Shown: positions 27,112 through 35,225 of the stretch, piece by piece
How the letters are laid out: the number at the start of each line of letters is the position of its first letter
Position numbering within the stretch: the stretch's first letter is position 1
DNA from: Vreelandella zhanjiangensis DSM 21076
GTDB lineage: Bacteria; Pseudomonadota; Gammaproteobacteria; Pseudomonadales; Halomonadaceae
Assembly (NCBI RefSeq): GCF_000377665.1
Contig: NZ_KB898647.1
Location: forward strand, 65,559-129,558
Direction: 5' to 3'
Length of the DNA stretch: 64,000 bases
Notes under the pieces: model-generated
What the model was told of the DNA's origin: nothing
The model's database searches: none
Seen by the model: only the letters and a program-made list of their open reading frames with translations
Program-made: the position numbers and the translations under genes

Positions 27112-28122
27112 ATGACGCTGACACGCTATATGACTCACGCAACGATCGGCCTTACAGGGGCGGCGCTGCTTACGCTGGCCGTTTCTGCCCAGGCCCGCGA
27201 ACTATCGGTTTCTACCGTGCTTTCAGAAGCCTTTCCCTGGGGGCAGGCCGCCGAAAAATGGGCTGAACTTGTCGAAGAACGCAGTGATGGTGAGCTTACA
27301 CTACGCGTTTATCCCAATTCTCAGCTGGTTTCAGGCGACCAGACCCGCGAATTTTCGGCCATGCGCTCGGGGCTGATCGACGCCGCGGTGGGTTCGACCA
27401 TCAACTGGTCACCGCAGGTGCCGGAGCTCAACCTGTTCTCACTACCCTTTTTTATCCCTGATGAAGCCGCCGTTGATGCAGTGACAGGCGGTGAAGCCGG
27501 CGAGATGGTCTTTGAGGCGATTGAATCACGCGGCGTGATTCCGCTGGCATGGGGTGAAAACGGCTTTCGCCAGATATCGAACTCGCGTGGTCCCATTGCC
27601 GAGCCCGATGACCTTGATGGTTTAAAAATCCGCGTGGTGGGCTCGCCGCTGTTCCAGGACACGTTTAATGCTTTGGGCGCCGACCCCACGCAGATGAGCT
27701 GGACCGACGCCCAGCCTGCGCTTACCACCGGCGCAGTGGATGGTCAGGAAAACCCGCTTTCGGTATTTGACGTAGCGCGTATTGATCAAGTGGATCAGCA
27801 GCATCTGACGCTTTGGAACTACATGAACGATCCGCTGATTTTTGCGGTGAACCAGCAGGTCTGGCAGACGTTGAGTGAAGAGCAGCAAACCCTGCTGCGC
27901 GAAACGGCGCTGGAAGCAGGCGAGTGGGAGACCGCAATGACCCGTGAACAGGAGAGCGAGCGCTTGGCCGCGATCCAGGAGCGTGGCGTAACGGTGACCG
28001 AGCTTACCGATGAGCAGTACCAGACGTTTGTGGATGCTACCCAATCGGTTTACGAAAAATGGGCACCGCGTATTGGCGAATCACTGGTTGAGGCCGCACA
28101 AACGGCTATCGACGGGCGCTAA
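27112..28122 (+). CDS. dctP: TRAP transporter substrate-binding protein (DctP family)
   Basis: A 336-residue periplasmic protein with a Sec signal peptide (cleaved near AQARELS) and the DctP fold: RVYPNSQLVSGDQTREFSAMRSGLIDAA, GLKIRVVGSPLFQDTFNALGADP with the substrate-carboxylate arginine, and TGAVDGQENPLSVF. The ATG at 27112 follows AAAGGAA and gives the signal peptide; the ORF continues upstream in frame without function. It heads a complete dctPQM-type operon. A stem-loop separates it from dctQ. The ligand is probably an organic acid but is not determined. Confidence 0.92.
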   Translation: MTLTRYMTHATIGLTGAALLTLAVSAQARELSVSTVLSEAFPWGQAAEKWAELVEERSDGELTLRVYPNSQLVSGDQTREFSAMRSGLIDAAVGSTINWSPQVPELNLFSLPFFIPDEAAVDAVTGGEAGEMVFEAIESRGVIPLAWGENGFRQISNSRGPIAEPDDLDGLKIRVVGSPLFQDTFNALGADPTQMSWTDAQPALTTGAVDGQENPLSVFDVARIDQVDQQHLTLWNYMNDPLIFAVNQQVWQTLSEEQQTLLRETALEAGEWETAMTREQESERLAAIQERGVTVTELTDEQYQTFVDATQSVYEKWAPRIGESLVEAAQTAIDGR

Positions 28123-28143
28123 CCGCTGATTTTGATGGAATAA

Positions 28144-28167
28144 CTACCGGCCCTTTGAGGCCGGTAG
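28144..28167 (+). promoter_or_regulatory. Intra-operon stem-loop between dctP and dctQ
   Basis: CTACCGGCC (28144-28152) and GGCCGGTAG (28159-28167) form a perfect nine-pair stem with a six-base loop, not followed by a T run. It lies between binding-protein and permease genes and could stabilise the dctP message or limit read-through. Confidence 0.65.
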
Positions 28168-28189
28168 ACTTGGTTGTGACGAGGCTTTT

Positions 28190-28669
28190 ATGAAAGGCTT
28201 TCCTGATGCGCGCCCCGAGCGCTGGGTAGGCGCGCTGGCGCTTATCGTGATTTCGTTGATTAGTCTGGGGAATGTAGTCACCCGCTATATTACCGGCGGC
28301 TCATTTTCGTTTACTGAAGAGTTTTCCGTATTCTTACTGGTGGTGTTGACGTTTGCTGGCGCGTCGGTGGCGCTGCGCCGTAACCGGCACATCCGTATTG
28401 GCTTTCTGGAACGGGCATTGCCTTTGCGCTTTCGCCAGCCGTTGATTGTCTTTCAGGCGTTATGCGGTATCGTCGTGCTGGGCCTGATTACCTGGTATGG
28501 CGGCAAGCTTGCCTGGCAGGAATACCAATGGCAGTCGCTCTCTCCAGGGCTTGGCTTACCGCAGTGGTGGTATCTGGTCTGGCTCCCGGTACTAACACTC
28601 GCCATGCTGTGGCGGCTATTACAGCAAACCCGTGACCGTTTAACCGGGGAGCTTTCTGATGACGCCTGA
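28190..28669 (+). CDS. dctQ: TRAP transporter small permease (DctQ)
   Basis: A 159-residue, four-helix inner-membrane subunit. Typical marks are FTEEFSVFLLVVLTFAGASVALRRNRHIRI and PGLGLPQWWYLVWLPV. It partners DctM in Na+-coupled uptake of substrate delivered by DctP. GACGAGG precedes the ATG. Its last 11 bases overlap the dctM start, indicating translational coupling. Confidence 0.9.
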   Translation: MKGFPDARPERWVGALALIVISLISLGNVVTRYITGGSFSFTEEFSVFLLVVLTFAGASVALRRNRHIRIGFLERALPLRFRQPLIVFQALCGIVVLGLITWYGGKLAWQEYQWQSLSPGLGLPQWWYLVWLPVLTLAMLWRLLQQTRDRLTGELSDDA

Positions 28670-29963
28670 TGTCTGGATGATTCTGGCCTTTGCCGGACTG
28701 CTGATTGCCGGTGTTCCTGTGGCCTTTTCACTAGCCCTTTCGGGCGCCGTGGGCATCGTGCTTGGCCTATCACCCGATATGCTGGCAACGCTGGGTACCA
28801 ATACCTATAACAGTATTGCCAAATATCCTCTGATTGCGATTCCGCTGTTTATTCTTACCGGGCTGATTTTTGAACGCTCGGGCGTCGCCCTGCGGCTGGT
28901 ACGTTTTGCTCAGGCGCTAATTGGTCCACGTCACGGCGGCCTGGCGCTGGTGGCGGTACTGGTATGCATGATCATGGGTGGGATGAGCGGTTCAGGCCCC
29001 GCCGACGCGGCCGCCGTCGCCATGGTAATGCTGCCCAGCATGACCAAGGCGGGCTATCCCAAGCCGTTTTCGGCCACGTTAATTGCGGCCTCCGCCTCGA
29101 CCGCCATTCTGATTCCACCTTCGGTGGCGTTAATTTTGTATTCCATTGTAGTGCCGGGGGTCGATCTGCGTGCGCTATTTGCCGCTGGCCTGTTCCCCGG
29201 CATTTTGGCAGGACTGGCGCTGTTGGTACCTGCGCTGATTTTCGCCAAACGCAACGGTTGGGAAGGCGGCACGCTTACGGCAGATAACCCGCGCTTGAGC
29301 GTTCGGGCCACGTTTAAAGAGGCGTTGCCGGCGCTGTTTGCTCCCATTCTGATTCTGGGCGGCTTGCGTTCGGGGTTATTTACACCCACTGAAGCTGCCG
29401 TGGTCGCCGTGGCCTATGGAACCTTGGTGGGGCTTTTTTTAACCCGTGAGCTTTCCCTGCGCGATTTATGGGAGCTGCTCGGTGAAGCGGCGATTATTTC
29501 TGGCGTGGTGATGTTAATTATCGCCTTAGCGGGCATTTTTGCCTGGGCTGGCACAATGCTGGGCACCTTCCGGCATTTGGCTGAATGGATCATTGGGTTG
29601 ACCGATAATGGCGTTTTGCTGCTGATACTGGTGATGCTCGCGGTGCTAATCGCGGGCATGTTGCTGGATGCGATTTCCATCTATCTGATCATGATGCCTA
29701 TCTTGATACCAGTGATGCAGCATTTTGAGTGGAATCCGGTCTGGTTTGGGATCTTGCTGGCGATGAATATTGCGATCGGCCAGTTTACGCCGCCCGTTGC
29801 GGTCAATTTAATGGTCACCACTGAAGTCGCCAAAATTCGCCTTGAACACACGATTGGTTGGGCGCTGGTATTTGTGGTTGCCATGGGCTGTGCGCTTGCC
29901 CTGGTGGCTATATTTCCCGAAATTGCGCTTTGGCTGCCACGAATGCTGGGCTACAACGTGTAA
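28659..29963 (+). CDS. dctM: TRAP transporter large permease (DctM)
   Basis: A 434-residue, about 12-segment permease with DctM marks: GVPVAFSLALSGAVGIVLG, FILTGLIFERSG, GGMSGSGPADAAAVAMVMLPSM and FTPPVAVNLMVTTEVA. It is the ion-coupled transport subunit of the DctPQM system. The start overlaps dctQ by 11 bases and follows GGGGAG within dctQ. No terminator is visible after the stop. Confidence 0.93.
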   Translation: MTPDVWMILAFAGLLIAGVPVAFSLALSGAVGIVLGLSPDMLATLGTNTYNSIAKYPLIAIPLFILTGLIFERSGVALRLVRFAQALIGPRHGGLALVAVLVCMIMGGMSGSGPADAAAVAMVMLPSMTKAGYPKPFSATLIAASASTAILIPPSVALILYSIVVPGVDLRALFAAGLFPGILAGLALLVPALIFAKRNGWEGGTLTADNPRLSVRATFKEALPALFAPILILGGLRSGLFTPTEAAVVAVAYGTLVGLFLTRELSLRDLWELLGEAAIISGVVMLIIALAGIFAWAGTMLGTFRHLAEWIIGLTDNGVLLLILVMLAVLIAGMLLDAISIYLIMMPILIPVMQHFEWNPVWFGILLAMNIAIGQFTPPVAVNLMVTTEVAKIRLEHTIGWALVFVVAMGCALALVAIFPEIALWLPRMLGYNV

Positions 29964-30301
29964 GTAGTAAAAAAGTTAAATGACGCTAATATAAGATAGA
30001 TCGTCAGATGCTTTACTAATAACGACCCATGCAAAATTTGCATAGCCATAAACGGTGACTAAACGTTACGTGTGGTTAAACTCGTGTTTCAATGGGCTGT
30101 GCAAGGGTTTGCCCGGCACGGATGATGGCTACTTCGCCAAGCGACGTTTTTTTCGCTAAAGTAGTGATAGTCGGTACAACAAATGCCGGGCTATAACAGT
30201 TTGTCTTGAAAACGTTTTGGAACGTGATTCACCTGAGGGAACGGATCGACAGGTGGTTTCAAAGCGCATAACGCTCACAACATCAAGATAGAGGTGTGTC
30301 C
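29964..30301 (+). other. Intergenic region upstream of the TAXI-TRAP operon
   Basis: A 338-base gap that should hold the TAXI operon promoter. A perfect palindrome AAAACGTTTT lies at 30209-30218, with a nearby second GAACGT. No terminator for the preceding operon, no coding ORF and no RNA gene were seen. Confidence 0.4.
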
Positions 30302-31282
30302 ATGAATCGTCATGTATTTTCTACCGCCGCCTTTTCGGGCGCGTTGATTGCAGCGGCTACGTTTGCCGCTCCGGCCGTCGCCCAGGAACGCTATATCACG
30401 ATTGGTACCGGTGGCCAAACCGGCGTTTACTACGTCGTAGGTCAGTCGGTGTGCCGCATGGTGAACCGCGGTAGTGAAGAGCACAATATTCGCTGTAACG
30501 CGCCTTCAACCGGCGGTTCTGTTGCTAACGTCAACGGCATGAAGAGCGGTGAACTGGACATGGGCGTTGTTCAGTCTGACGTTCAATTCCGCGCCTATAA
30601 CGGCGAAGCCAACTTCGAAGAAGAAGGCCCATGGGAAGACATGCGTTCTGTCTTCACCATGCATGGCGAGCCGCTGACAGTGGTTGCCCGCGCAGATTCC
30701 GGTATCGAGAACATCAGCGATTTCCCCGGCAAGCGCGTTAACATCGGTAACCCAGGTTCTGGTCAGCGCAACACCATGGATGTGGTCATGGAAGCGTTTG
30801 GTTGGGACGAAGGTACCTTCTCTCTGGCTTCACAGCTAGACGCAGCAGAGCAGGCTTCTGCGCTGTCTGACAACAACATCGACGCCATGGTATACGTGGT
30901 AGGCCATCCCAATGGTTCTATCCAGGAAGCGACCACCACGATCGATGCGCGCCTGGTGTCTGTCACTGGCGATGAAATCGACAGCCTGATCGAAGAATAC
31001 CCCTACTACACGCGTTCTGTGATCCCGGGTGGCCTGTACCGTGGTAACGACGAAGACGTTGAAACTTTTGGCGTCGCGGCAACGTTCGTATCCTCCGCTG
31101 ACGTAGACGAAGACATCGTTTACGAAACCGTTAAAGCCGTATTTGAAAACTTCGATCGTTTCAAGCGTCTGCACCCGGCGTTTGAAAACCTTAACGAAGA
31201 AGACATGATTGCTGATGGTTTAACCGCACCGCTGCATGACGGCGCTGAGCGTTACTACCGTGAGCGTGGCTGGATCGAGTAA
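30302..31282 (+). CDS. TAXI family TRAP substrate-binding protein
   Basis: A 326-residue periplasmic protein with a signal peptide (cleavage near AVAQERY) and the TAXI pattern: ITIGTGGQTGVYYVVGQSVCRMVN, TGGSVANVNGMKSGELDMGVVQSD, FPGKRVNIGNPGSGQRNTMD. TAXI proteins deliver glutamate, 2-oxoglutarate or other acids to fused TRAP permeases. ATG 30302 is preferred to the GTG six bases earlier because GAGG sits seven bases upstream. C-terminal acidity is high, consistent with a halotolerant host. Two hairpins separate it from the permease gene. Confidence 0.92.
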   Translation: MNRHVFSTAAFSGALIAAATFAAPAVAQERYITIGTGGQTGVYYVVGQSVCRMVNRGSEEHNIRCNAPSTGGSVANVNGMKSGELDMGVVQSDVQFRAYNGEANFEEEGPWEDMRSVFTMHGEPLTVVARADSGIENISDFPGKRVNIGNPGSGQRNTMDVVMEAFGWDEGTFSLASQLDAAEQASALSDNNIDAMVYVVGHPNGSIQEATTTIDARLVSVTGDEIDSLIEEYPYYTRSVIPGGLYRGNDEDVETFGVAATFVSSADVDEDIVYETVKAVFENFDRFKRLHPAFENLNEEDMIADGLTAPLHDGAERYYRERGWIE

Positions 31283-31296
31283 GGCATAAGCATGAC

Positions 31297-31365
31297 GCTA
31301 TTAGCCAAGGCCAATAGCGATCGTTTTTGAAGTGCAAAGCGCGGGCACCTGGAGTGTCCGCGCTT
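31297..31365 (+). promoter_or_regulatory. Two hairpins between TAXI binding-protein and permease genes
   Basis: The first hairpin pairs GCTATTAGCC (31297-31306) with GGCCAATAGC (31309-31318), nearly perfectly, and is followed by TTTTTT-like bases at 31323, resembling a leaky terminator. The second pairs AAGCGCGGGCAC (31337-31348) with 31354-31365 with one G-U pair. Both fit differential expression of binding protein over permease. Confidence 0.65.
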
Positions 31366-31415
31366 CTTGTTGAAAGCGCTGATAATCAGCGCTGACCATT
31401 AGGCAGGACAAACGT

Positions 31416-34016
31416 ATGCGTGATGACAAACAACCCTCGGCAGGCACTGGGAGCGACCTGGATGATATGGTCGCCTCCAGTGACACAGGGGCAAGGAAGC
31501 CTAATGGCGTACCCGGTAAGCTGCTGGTAAGCATTGCCGCTGTTTGGTCGCTGTTTCAGCTATGGATTGCATCGCCACTTCCTTATATTGTCGGCTTCGG
31601 CGTTTTTAGTGCCACTGAAGCACGCTCCATTCACTTAGCGTTTGCGCTCTTTTTGGCCTTTATGGCCTATCCGGCGTTAAAGCGCTCCCCGCGTGATCGC
31701 ATCCCTTTGCAGGACTGGGCGTTTGCAGCGGTCGCCGCATTCTGTGGTGCGTATCTGTTTATTTTCTATTCGGACTTGGCGCAACGCCCGGGACGACCCA
31801 TTACCCAGGATATCGTGATTGGGATACTGGGCATTGTGATGCTGCTTGAAGCCACTCGGCGTGCGCTTGGGCCTCCGTTGATGATCGTTGCCGCTCTGTT
31901 TATCGGCTACTCCCTGTTCGGCCCTTATATGCCGGGTATTCTGGCTCACCGTGGGGTTAGCCTGGGTGGCCTAATCAACCACCAGTGGTTGGGCACGCAA
32001 GGGGTCTTCGGTATTGCACTGGGGGTATCCACAAGCTTTGTATTTCTATTTGTACTGTTTGGCGCACTGCTCGATAAAGCGGGGGCCGGTAACTATTTTA
32101 TTAAAGTCGCATTTTCAATGCTGGGTCATCTTAAAGGTGGGCCCGCGAAGGCGGCGGTCGTTGCCTCAGGCATGACCGGCTTGATCTCAGGTTCCTCGAT
32201 TGCAAATACGGTGACCACCGGTACGTTTACCATCCCCATGATGAAACGGGTGGGTTTTAGTGCTGAAAAAGCCGGTGCTGTTGAAGTGTCTTCATCGGTT
32301 AACGGACAGATCATGCCGCCGGTTATGGGTGCTGCAGCGTTCTTGATGGTTGAATATGTTGGTATTCCTTACGTAGAGGTTATCAAGCACGCTTTCCTGC
32401 CTGCGATTATTTCCTACATCGCTCTGATCTATATCGTTCACCTGGAAGCCTTGAAAGCCAATATGACGGGGTTGCCTTCGAGTAACCCTGCGCGTCCGCT
32501 AATTAATAAAGTGATTGGCTTTTTGACCGGCTTACTGCTGCTCATGGGGCTTTCGGTAGCGGTCTATTATGGTTTGGGTTGGCTAAAACCGGTGCTGGGT
32601 GAGTCAACACCTTGGGTGGTCTCGGTGGGTTTAGTCTTCATTTATGTTGGGCTGTTAAAAATCAGCTCCAATTATCCTGAACTGGAAATGGACGACCCAA
32701 CTTCCAAGATCATTACACTGCCGCAAACGCGGCCGACCGTCATGGTTGGCTTGCACTATATCCTGCCGGTTATTGTGTTGGTGTGGTGTTTGATGGTGGA
32801 GCGCCTTTCGCCTGGGCTTTCGGCGTTTTGGGCGACCATGTTCATGATCTTTATCATGGTGACGCAGCGTCCGATTATCGCCATCTTCCGTGGGCGCAGC
32901 AAAATGGCGGCCGATGTTAAAGAAGGCTTTGTAGACTTGTGGGACGGCCTGGTGACCGGCGCACGCAATATGATCGGAATCGGTATCGCGACCGCCACGG
33001 CGGGCATCATTGTTGGTGCCGTATCGCAAACCGGCGTAGGTCTGGTGCTGGCGGATGTCGTAGAGATTTTGTCAGGCGGTAACCTGATGATGATTCTGCT
33101 GCTTACCGCGCTGTTGAGCCTGATCTTGGGTATGGGCCTGCCGACAACGGCCAACTACATCGTAGTATCGGCATTGATGGCGCCGGTGATCGTGCTGCTG
33201 GGTCAGCAAAACGGGCTGATTGTGCCGCTGATTGCGGTGCATCTGTTCGTCTTCTACTTCGGCATTATGGCGGATGTTACCCCACCGGTGGGCCTGGCTT
33301 CCTTTGCCGCCGCGGCGATCTCGGGAGGCGACCCGTTACGCACAGGCTTCCAGGCGTTCTACTACAGCCTGCGCACGGCAGCATTGCCGTTCCTTTTCAT
33401 CTTTAACACGGACCTTCTGTTAATCGATGTCACGGTCATGCAGGGCGTGGTGGTGTTTATCGTCGCGACGATCGCCATGCTGATCTTCGCGGCGGGCACC
33501 CAGGGCTATATGCTGACGCGTAACCGTTGGTACGAATCACTGTTGTTACTGCTGGTCGCCTTTACCCTTTTCCGCCCCGGTTTTTGGATGGACAAGATTC
33601 ATGATCCTTATGAGTCGGTACCTCCCGCCCAGCTTGCCGAAGCGTTAGGACGTGTGGACGATGGCAGCAGCTTGCGTGTGCAGATTGCCGGTGAGGATGC
33701 TTTTGGCTCACCCATGTCGACTTATCTTCTAGTGCCAGTGCCTAGCGGTGAAACCGGCGAAGAACGCCTGGAAAATCTGGGTATAGAGCTTTATGTCGAT
33801 GGTGATCAAACGCTGGTCGACTTCGTCGAGTTTGGTAGCCCAGCGGCGGAATTAGGCTTTGATTTCGATCAGGAAATTACCCAAGTTCTCGCGCCCGTTA
33901 ACCGCTGGACCAAAGAGTGGATGTGGTTGCCTGCATTGGTGCTTTTCGGCTTGGTGGTCCTCATGCAGCGCCGTCGGCGTCGTCAAGAACCTGATGATAC
34001 CTTGGCCAAAGCATAA
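31416..34016 (+). CDS. TRAP transporter fused permease (4TM/12TM, TAXI type)
   Basis: An 866-residue inner-membrane protein that fuses DctQ- and DctM-like parts. The DctM part has GGPAKAAVVASGMTGLISGSSIANTVTTG and GMGLPTTANYIVVSALMAPV. After the last DctM helix (about residue 690) comes a soluble stretch (about 725-835) of the DUF3394-like kind, then a final hydrophobic segment and a basic tail (RRRRRQEP). The 133-base leader after the binding-protein gene contains two hairpins. AGGCAGGAC lies shortly before the ATG. The uspA gene follows after 11 bases. Family precedent suggests a Na+- or H+-coupled carboxylate or amino-acid carrier; substrate unknown. Confidence 0.92.
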   Translation: MRDDKQPSAGTGSDLDDMVASSDTGARKPNGVPGKLLVSIAAVWSLFQLWIASPLPYIVGFGVFSATEARSIHLAFALFLAFMAYPALKRSPRDRIPLQDWAFAAVAAFCGAYLFIFYSDLAQRPGRPITQDIVIGILGIVMLLEATRRALGPPLMIVAALFIGYSLFGPYMPGILAHRGVSLGGLINHQWLGTQGVFGIALGVSTSFVFLFVLFGALLDKAGAGNYFIKVAFSMLGHLKGGPAKAAVVASGMTGLISGSSIANTVTTGTFTIPMMKRVGFSAEKAGAVEVSSSVNGQIMPPVMGAAAFLMVEYVGIPYVEVIKHAFLPAIISYIALIYIVHLEALKANMTGLPSSNPARPLINKVIGFLTGLLLLMGLSVAVYYGLGWLKPVLGESTPWVVSVGLVFIYVGLLKISSNYPELEMDDPTSKIITLPQTRPTVMVGLHYILPVIVLVWCLMVERLSPGLSAFWATMFMIFIMVTQRPIIAIFRGRSKMAADVKEGFVDLWDGLVTGARNMIGIGIATATAGIIVGAVSQTGVGLVLADVVEILSGGNLMMILLLTALLSLILGMGLPTTANYIVVSALMAPVIVLLGQQNGLIVPLIAVHLFVFYFGIMADVTPPVGLASFAAAAISGGDPLRTGFQAFYYSLRTAALPFLFIFNTDLLLIDVTVMQGVVVFIVATIAMLIFAAGTQGYMLTRNRWYESLLLLLVAFTLFRPGFWMDKIHDPYESVPPAQLAEALGRVDDGSSLRVQIAGEDAFGSPMSTYLLVPVPSGETGEERLENLGIELYVDGDQTLVDFVEFGSPAAELGFDFDQEITQVLAPVNRWTKEWMWLPALVLFGLVVLMQRRRRRQEPDDTLAKA

Positions 34017-34027
34017 CGGAGGTTGCT

Positions 34028-34456
34028 ATGTACCAGAAAGTACTGCTACCCGTTGATTTGAATGAGGAGGCCTCCTGGAAAAAAGCGTTACCCACAGCGG
34101 TAACGCTTTGCCAGACCTTCGGTGCATCGCTGCATATCGTCAGCGTGCTGCCGGAATTTAAGATGCCCATGGTAGGCGCTTATTTTCCCAAGAATTTTTC
34201 AGAAAAGGCGAATGCGGCCATGAAAGAGGCGCAGCACACGTTTATTCAGGAAAATGTACCAAAGGACGTTCAAACCCAGAGCATCATTGTTGATGGATCG
34301 CCTTGGGAGGCGATTATTAAGGTCGGTAAACAAGTGGATGCCGATCTGATCGTGATGGCCTCGCATACCAAGCATAAGTTTGTGGACTATGTGCTGGGGC
34401 CTAATGCAGAGCATGTGGTTCATCATGCCAAGGTCTCGGTCATGATTGTTCGTTAA
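34028..34456 (+). CDS. Universal stress protein (UspA family, TeaD-like position)
   Basis: A 142-residue UspA-domain protein (MYQKVLLPVDLNEEASWKKALP; ATP-binding-type end GSPWEA...DLIVMASHTKHKFVDYVLGPNAEHVVHHAKVSVMIVR). The G-2x-G-9x-G/S/T loop appears altered: GPNAEHVVHHAKVSV rather than GSVSQ..., so nucleotide binding should be checked. GGAGG precedes the ATG. It is the last gene of the TAXI-TRAP operon. In Halomonas elongata the UspA protein TeaD regulates the TeaABC ectoine TRAP transporter, which suggests, but does not prove, a similar modulatory role. Confidence 0.88.
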   Translation: MYQKVLLPVDLNEEASWKKALPTAVTLCQTFGASLHIVSVLPEFKMPMVGAYFPKNFSEKANAAMKEAQHTFIQENVPKDVQTQSIIVDGSPWEAIIKVGKQVDADLIVMASHTKHKFVDYVLGPNAEHVVHHAKVSVMIVR

Positions 34457-34488
34457 GCGCCTATCCTTGGCTTAATGGCAGATACGTT

Positions 34489-34523
34489 AAAACCCCCAGC
34501 TTAGCCAAGCTGGGGGTTTTTTT
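34489..34523 (+). terminator. Intrinsic terminator after uspA
   Basis: AAAACCCCCAGCTT (34489-34502) pairs perfectly with 34507-34520 around a four-base loop, followed by a run of T to 34523. Confidence 0.9.
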
Positions 34524-34646
34524 ATGGGGATAGTGATGCTTTACGGTTAAAGTATTTTTTATACATAACAGTTATCTACCCTTCTATTCGGCGGTATGAA
34601 AAAAATCGTGTTTTGCCTGACCTGAATAGTGAGATCGCGTACTCTT

Positions 34647-34659
34647 ATAGAGTCTCTAT
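34647..34659. promoter_or_regulatory. Palindrome upstream of the sensor module
   Basis: ATAGAG-T-CTCTAT is a perfect 13-base palindrome, 48 bases before the ORF at 34707. It is near the expected promoter and may be an operator. The binding protein is unknown. Confidence 0.4.
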
Positions 34660-34706
34660 CAATGGCTTGTTAGCAACGTTTTAGAGCCAGGCTCTATGAG
34701 GAAATA

Positions 34707-35225
34707 ATGATGAAAGCCTTATTAATGGGGGCGCTACTGCTGGTTTTGTGCATCCCCCAAATGGGAATGGCTGGCGAATCAGGGGCTTTAGATGTGCCCG
34801 AGGGCGCAGTTTTATTAGAAATTAGAGGCAACATTACCCACGAAAATGCGCTTGAAGGTGCGCACTTTGACTTTGAAATGTTAAAAGATCTTCCCCAGTT
34901 CGGTTTTGATACAAGCACGCCTTGGACCAGTGGTGTCAGCTATTATTCTGGTCCACTGATACGCGATCTGCTGGAGCGTGTCGGTACCCACAGCGAAGTG
35001 ATAAGGGTATCGGCGCTCAATGGCTATGAGGCTGAAATTCCAGTCAGTGATTTTTACGATTATGACGTGATACTTGCGCTTGAACGCAATGGCGAGCCAA
35101 TGCCTATCCGTGAGTATGGCCCGCTATGGGTGCTGTATCCGTTTGATCAGGATGAAGCCCTGTTAAATGAGAAAATGCGTTTTCGAGCCGTTTGGCAGGT
35201 GATGCGTATTGATGCGCTTAAGTAG
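34707..35225 (+). CDS. Periplasmic molybdopterin-oxidoreductase-fold protein without cofactor cysteine
   Basis: A 172-residue protein with a signal peptide (cleavage near GMAGES) and the layout of a stand-alone sulfite-oxidase-type molybdopterin domain: [76 protein letters not shown]. The only cysteine lies in the signal peptide, so the molybdenum-ligating cysteine of active enzymes is absent. It overlaps the start of a hybrid histidine kinase gene by 14 bases, so it probably acts as a periplasmic partner or ligand-sensing subunit. Fold assignment is from recognition of short motifs and is moderately sure. GAGGAA precedes the ATG at 34707; the adjacent ATG at 34710 is also possible. Confidence 0.72.
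   Translation: MMKALLMGALLLVLCIPQMGMAGESGALDVPEGAVLLEIRGNITHENALEGAHFDFEMLKDLPQFGFDTSTPWTSGVSYYSGPLIRDLLERVGTHSEVIRVSALNGYEAEIPVSDFYDYDVILALERNGEPMPIREYGPLWVLYPFDQDEALLNEKMRFRAVWQVMRIDALK

Noticed and set aside
30209..30218. AAAACGTTTT palindrome as a LacI/PurR-type operator
   Set aside because: A ten-base AT-rich palindrome is too short and too common to assign, and there is no matching regulator nearby.
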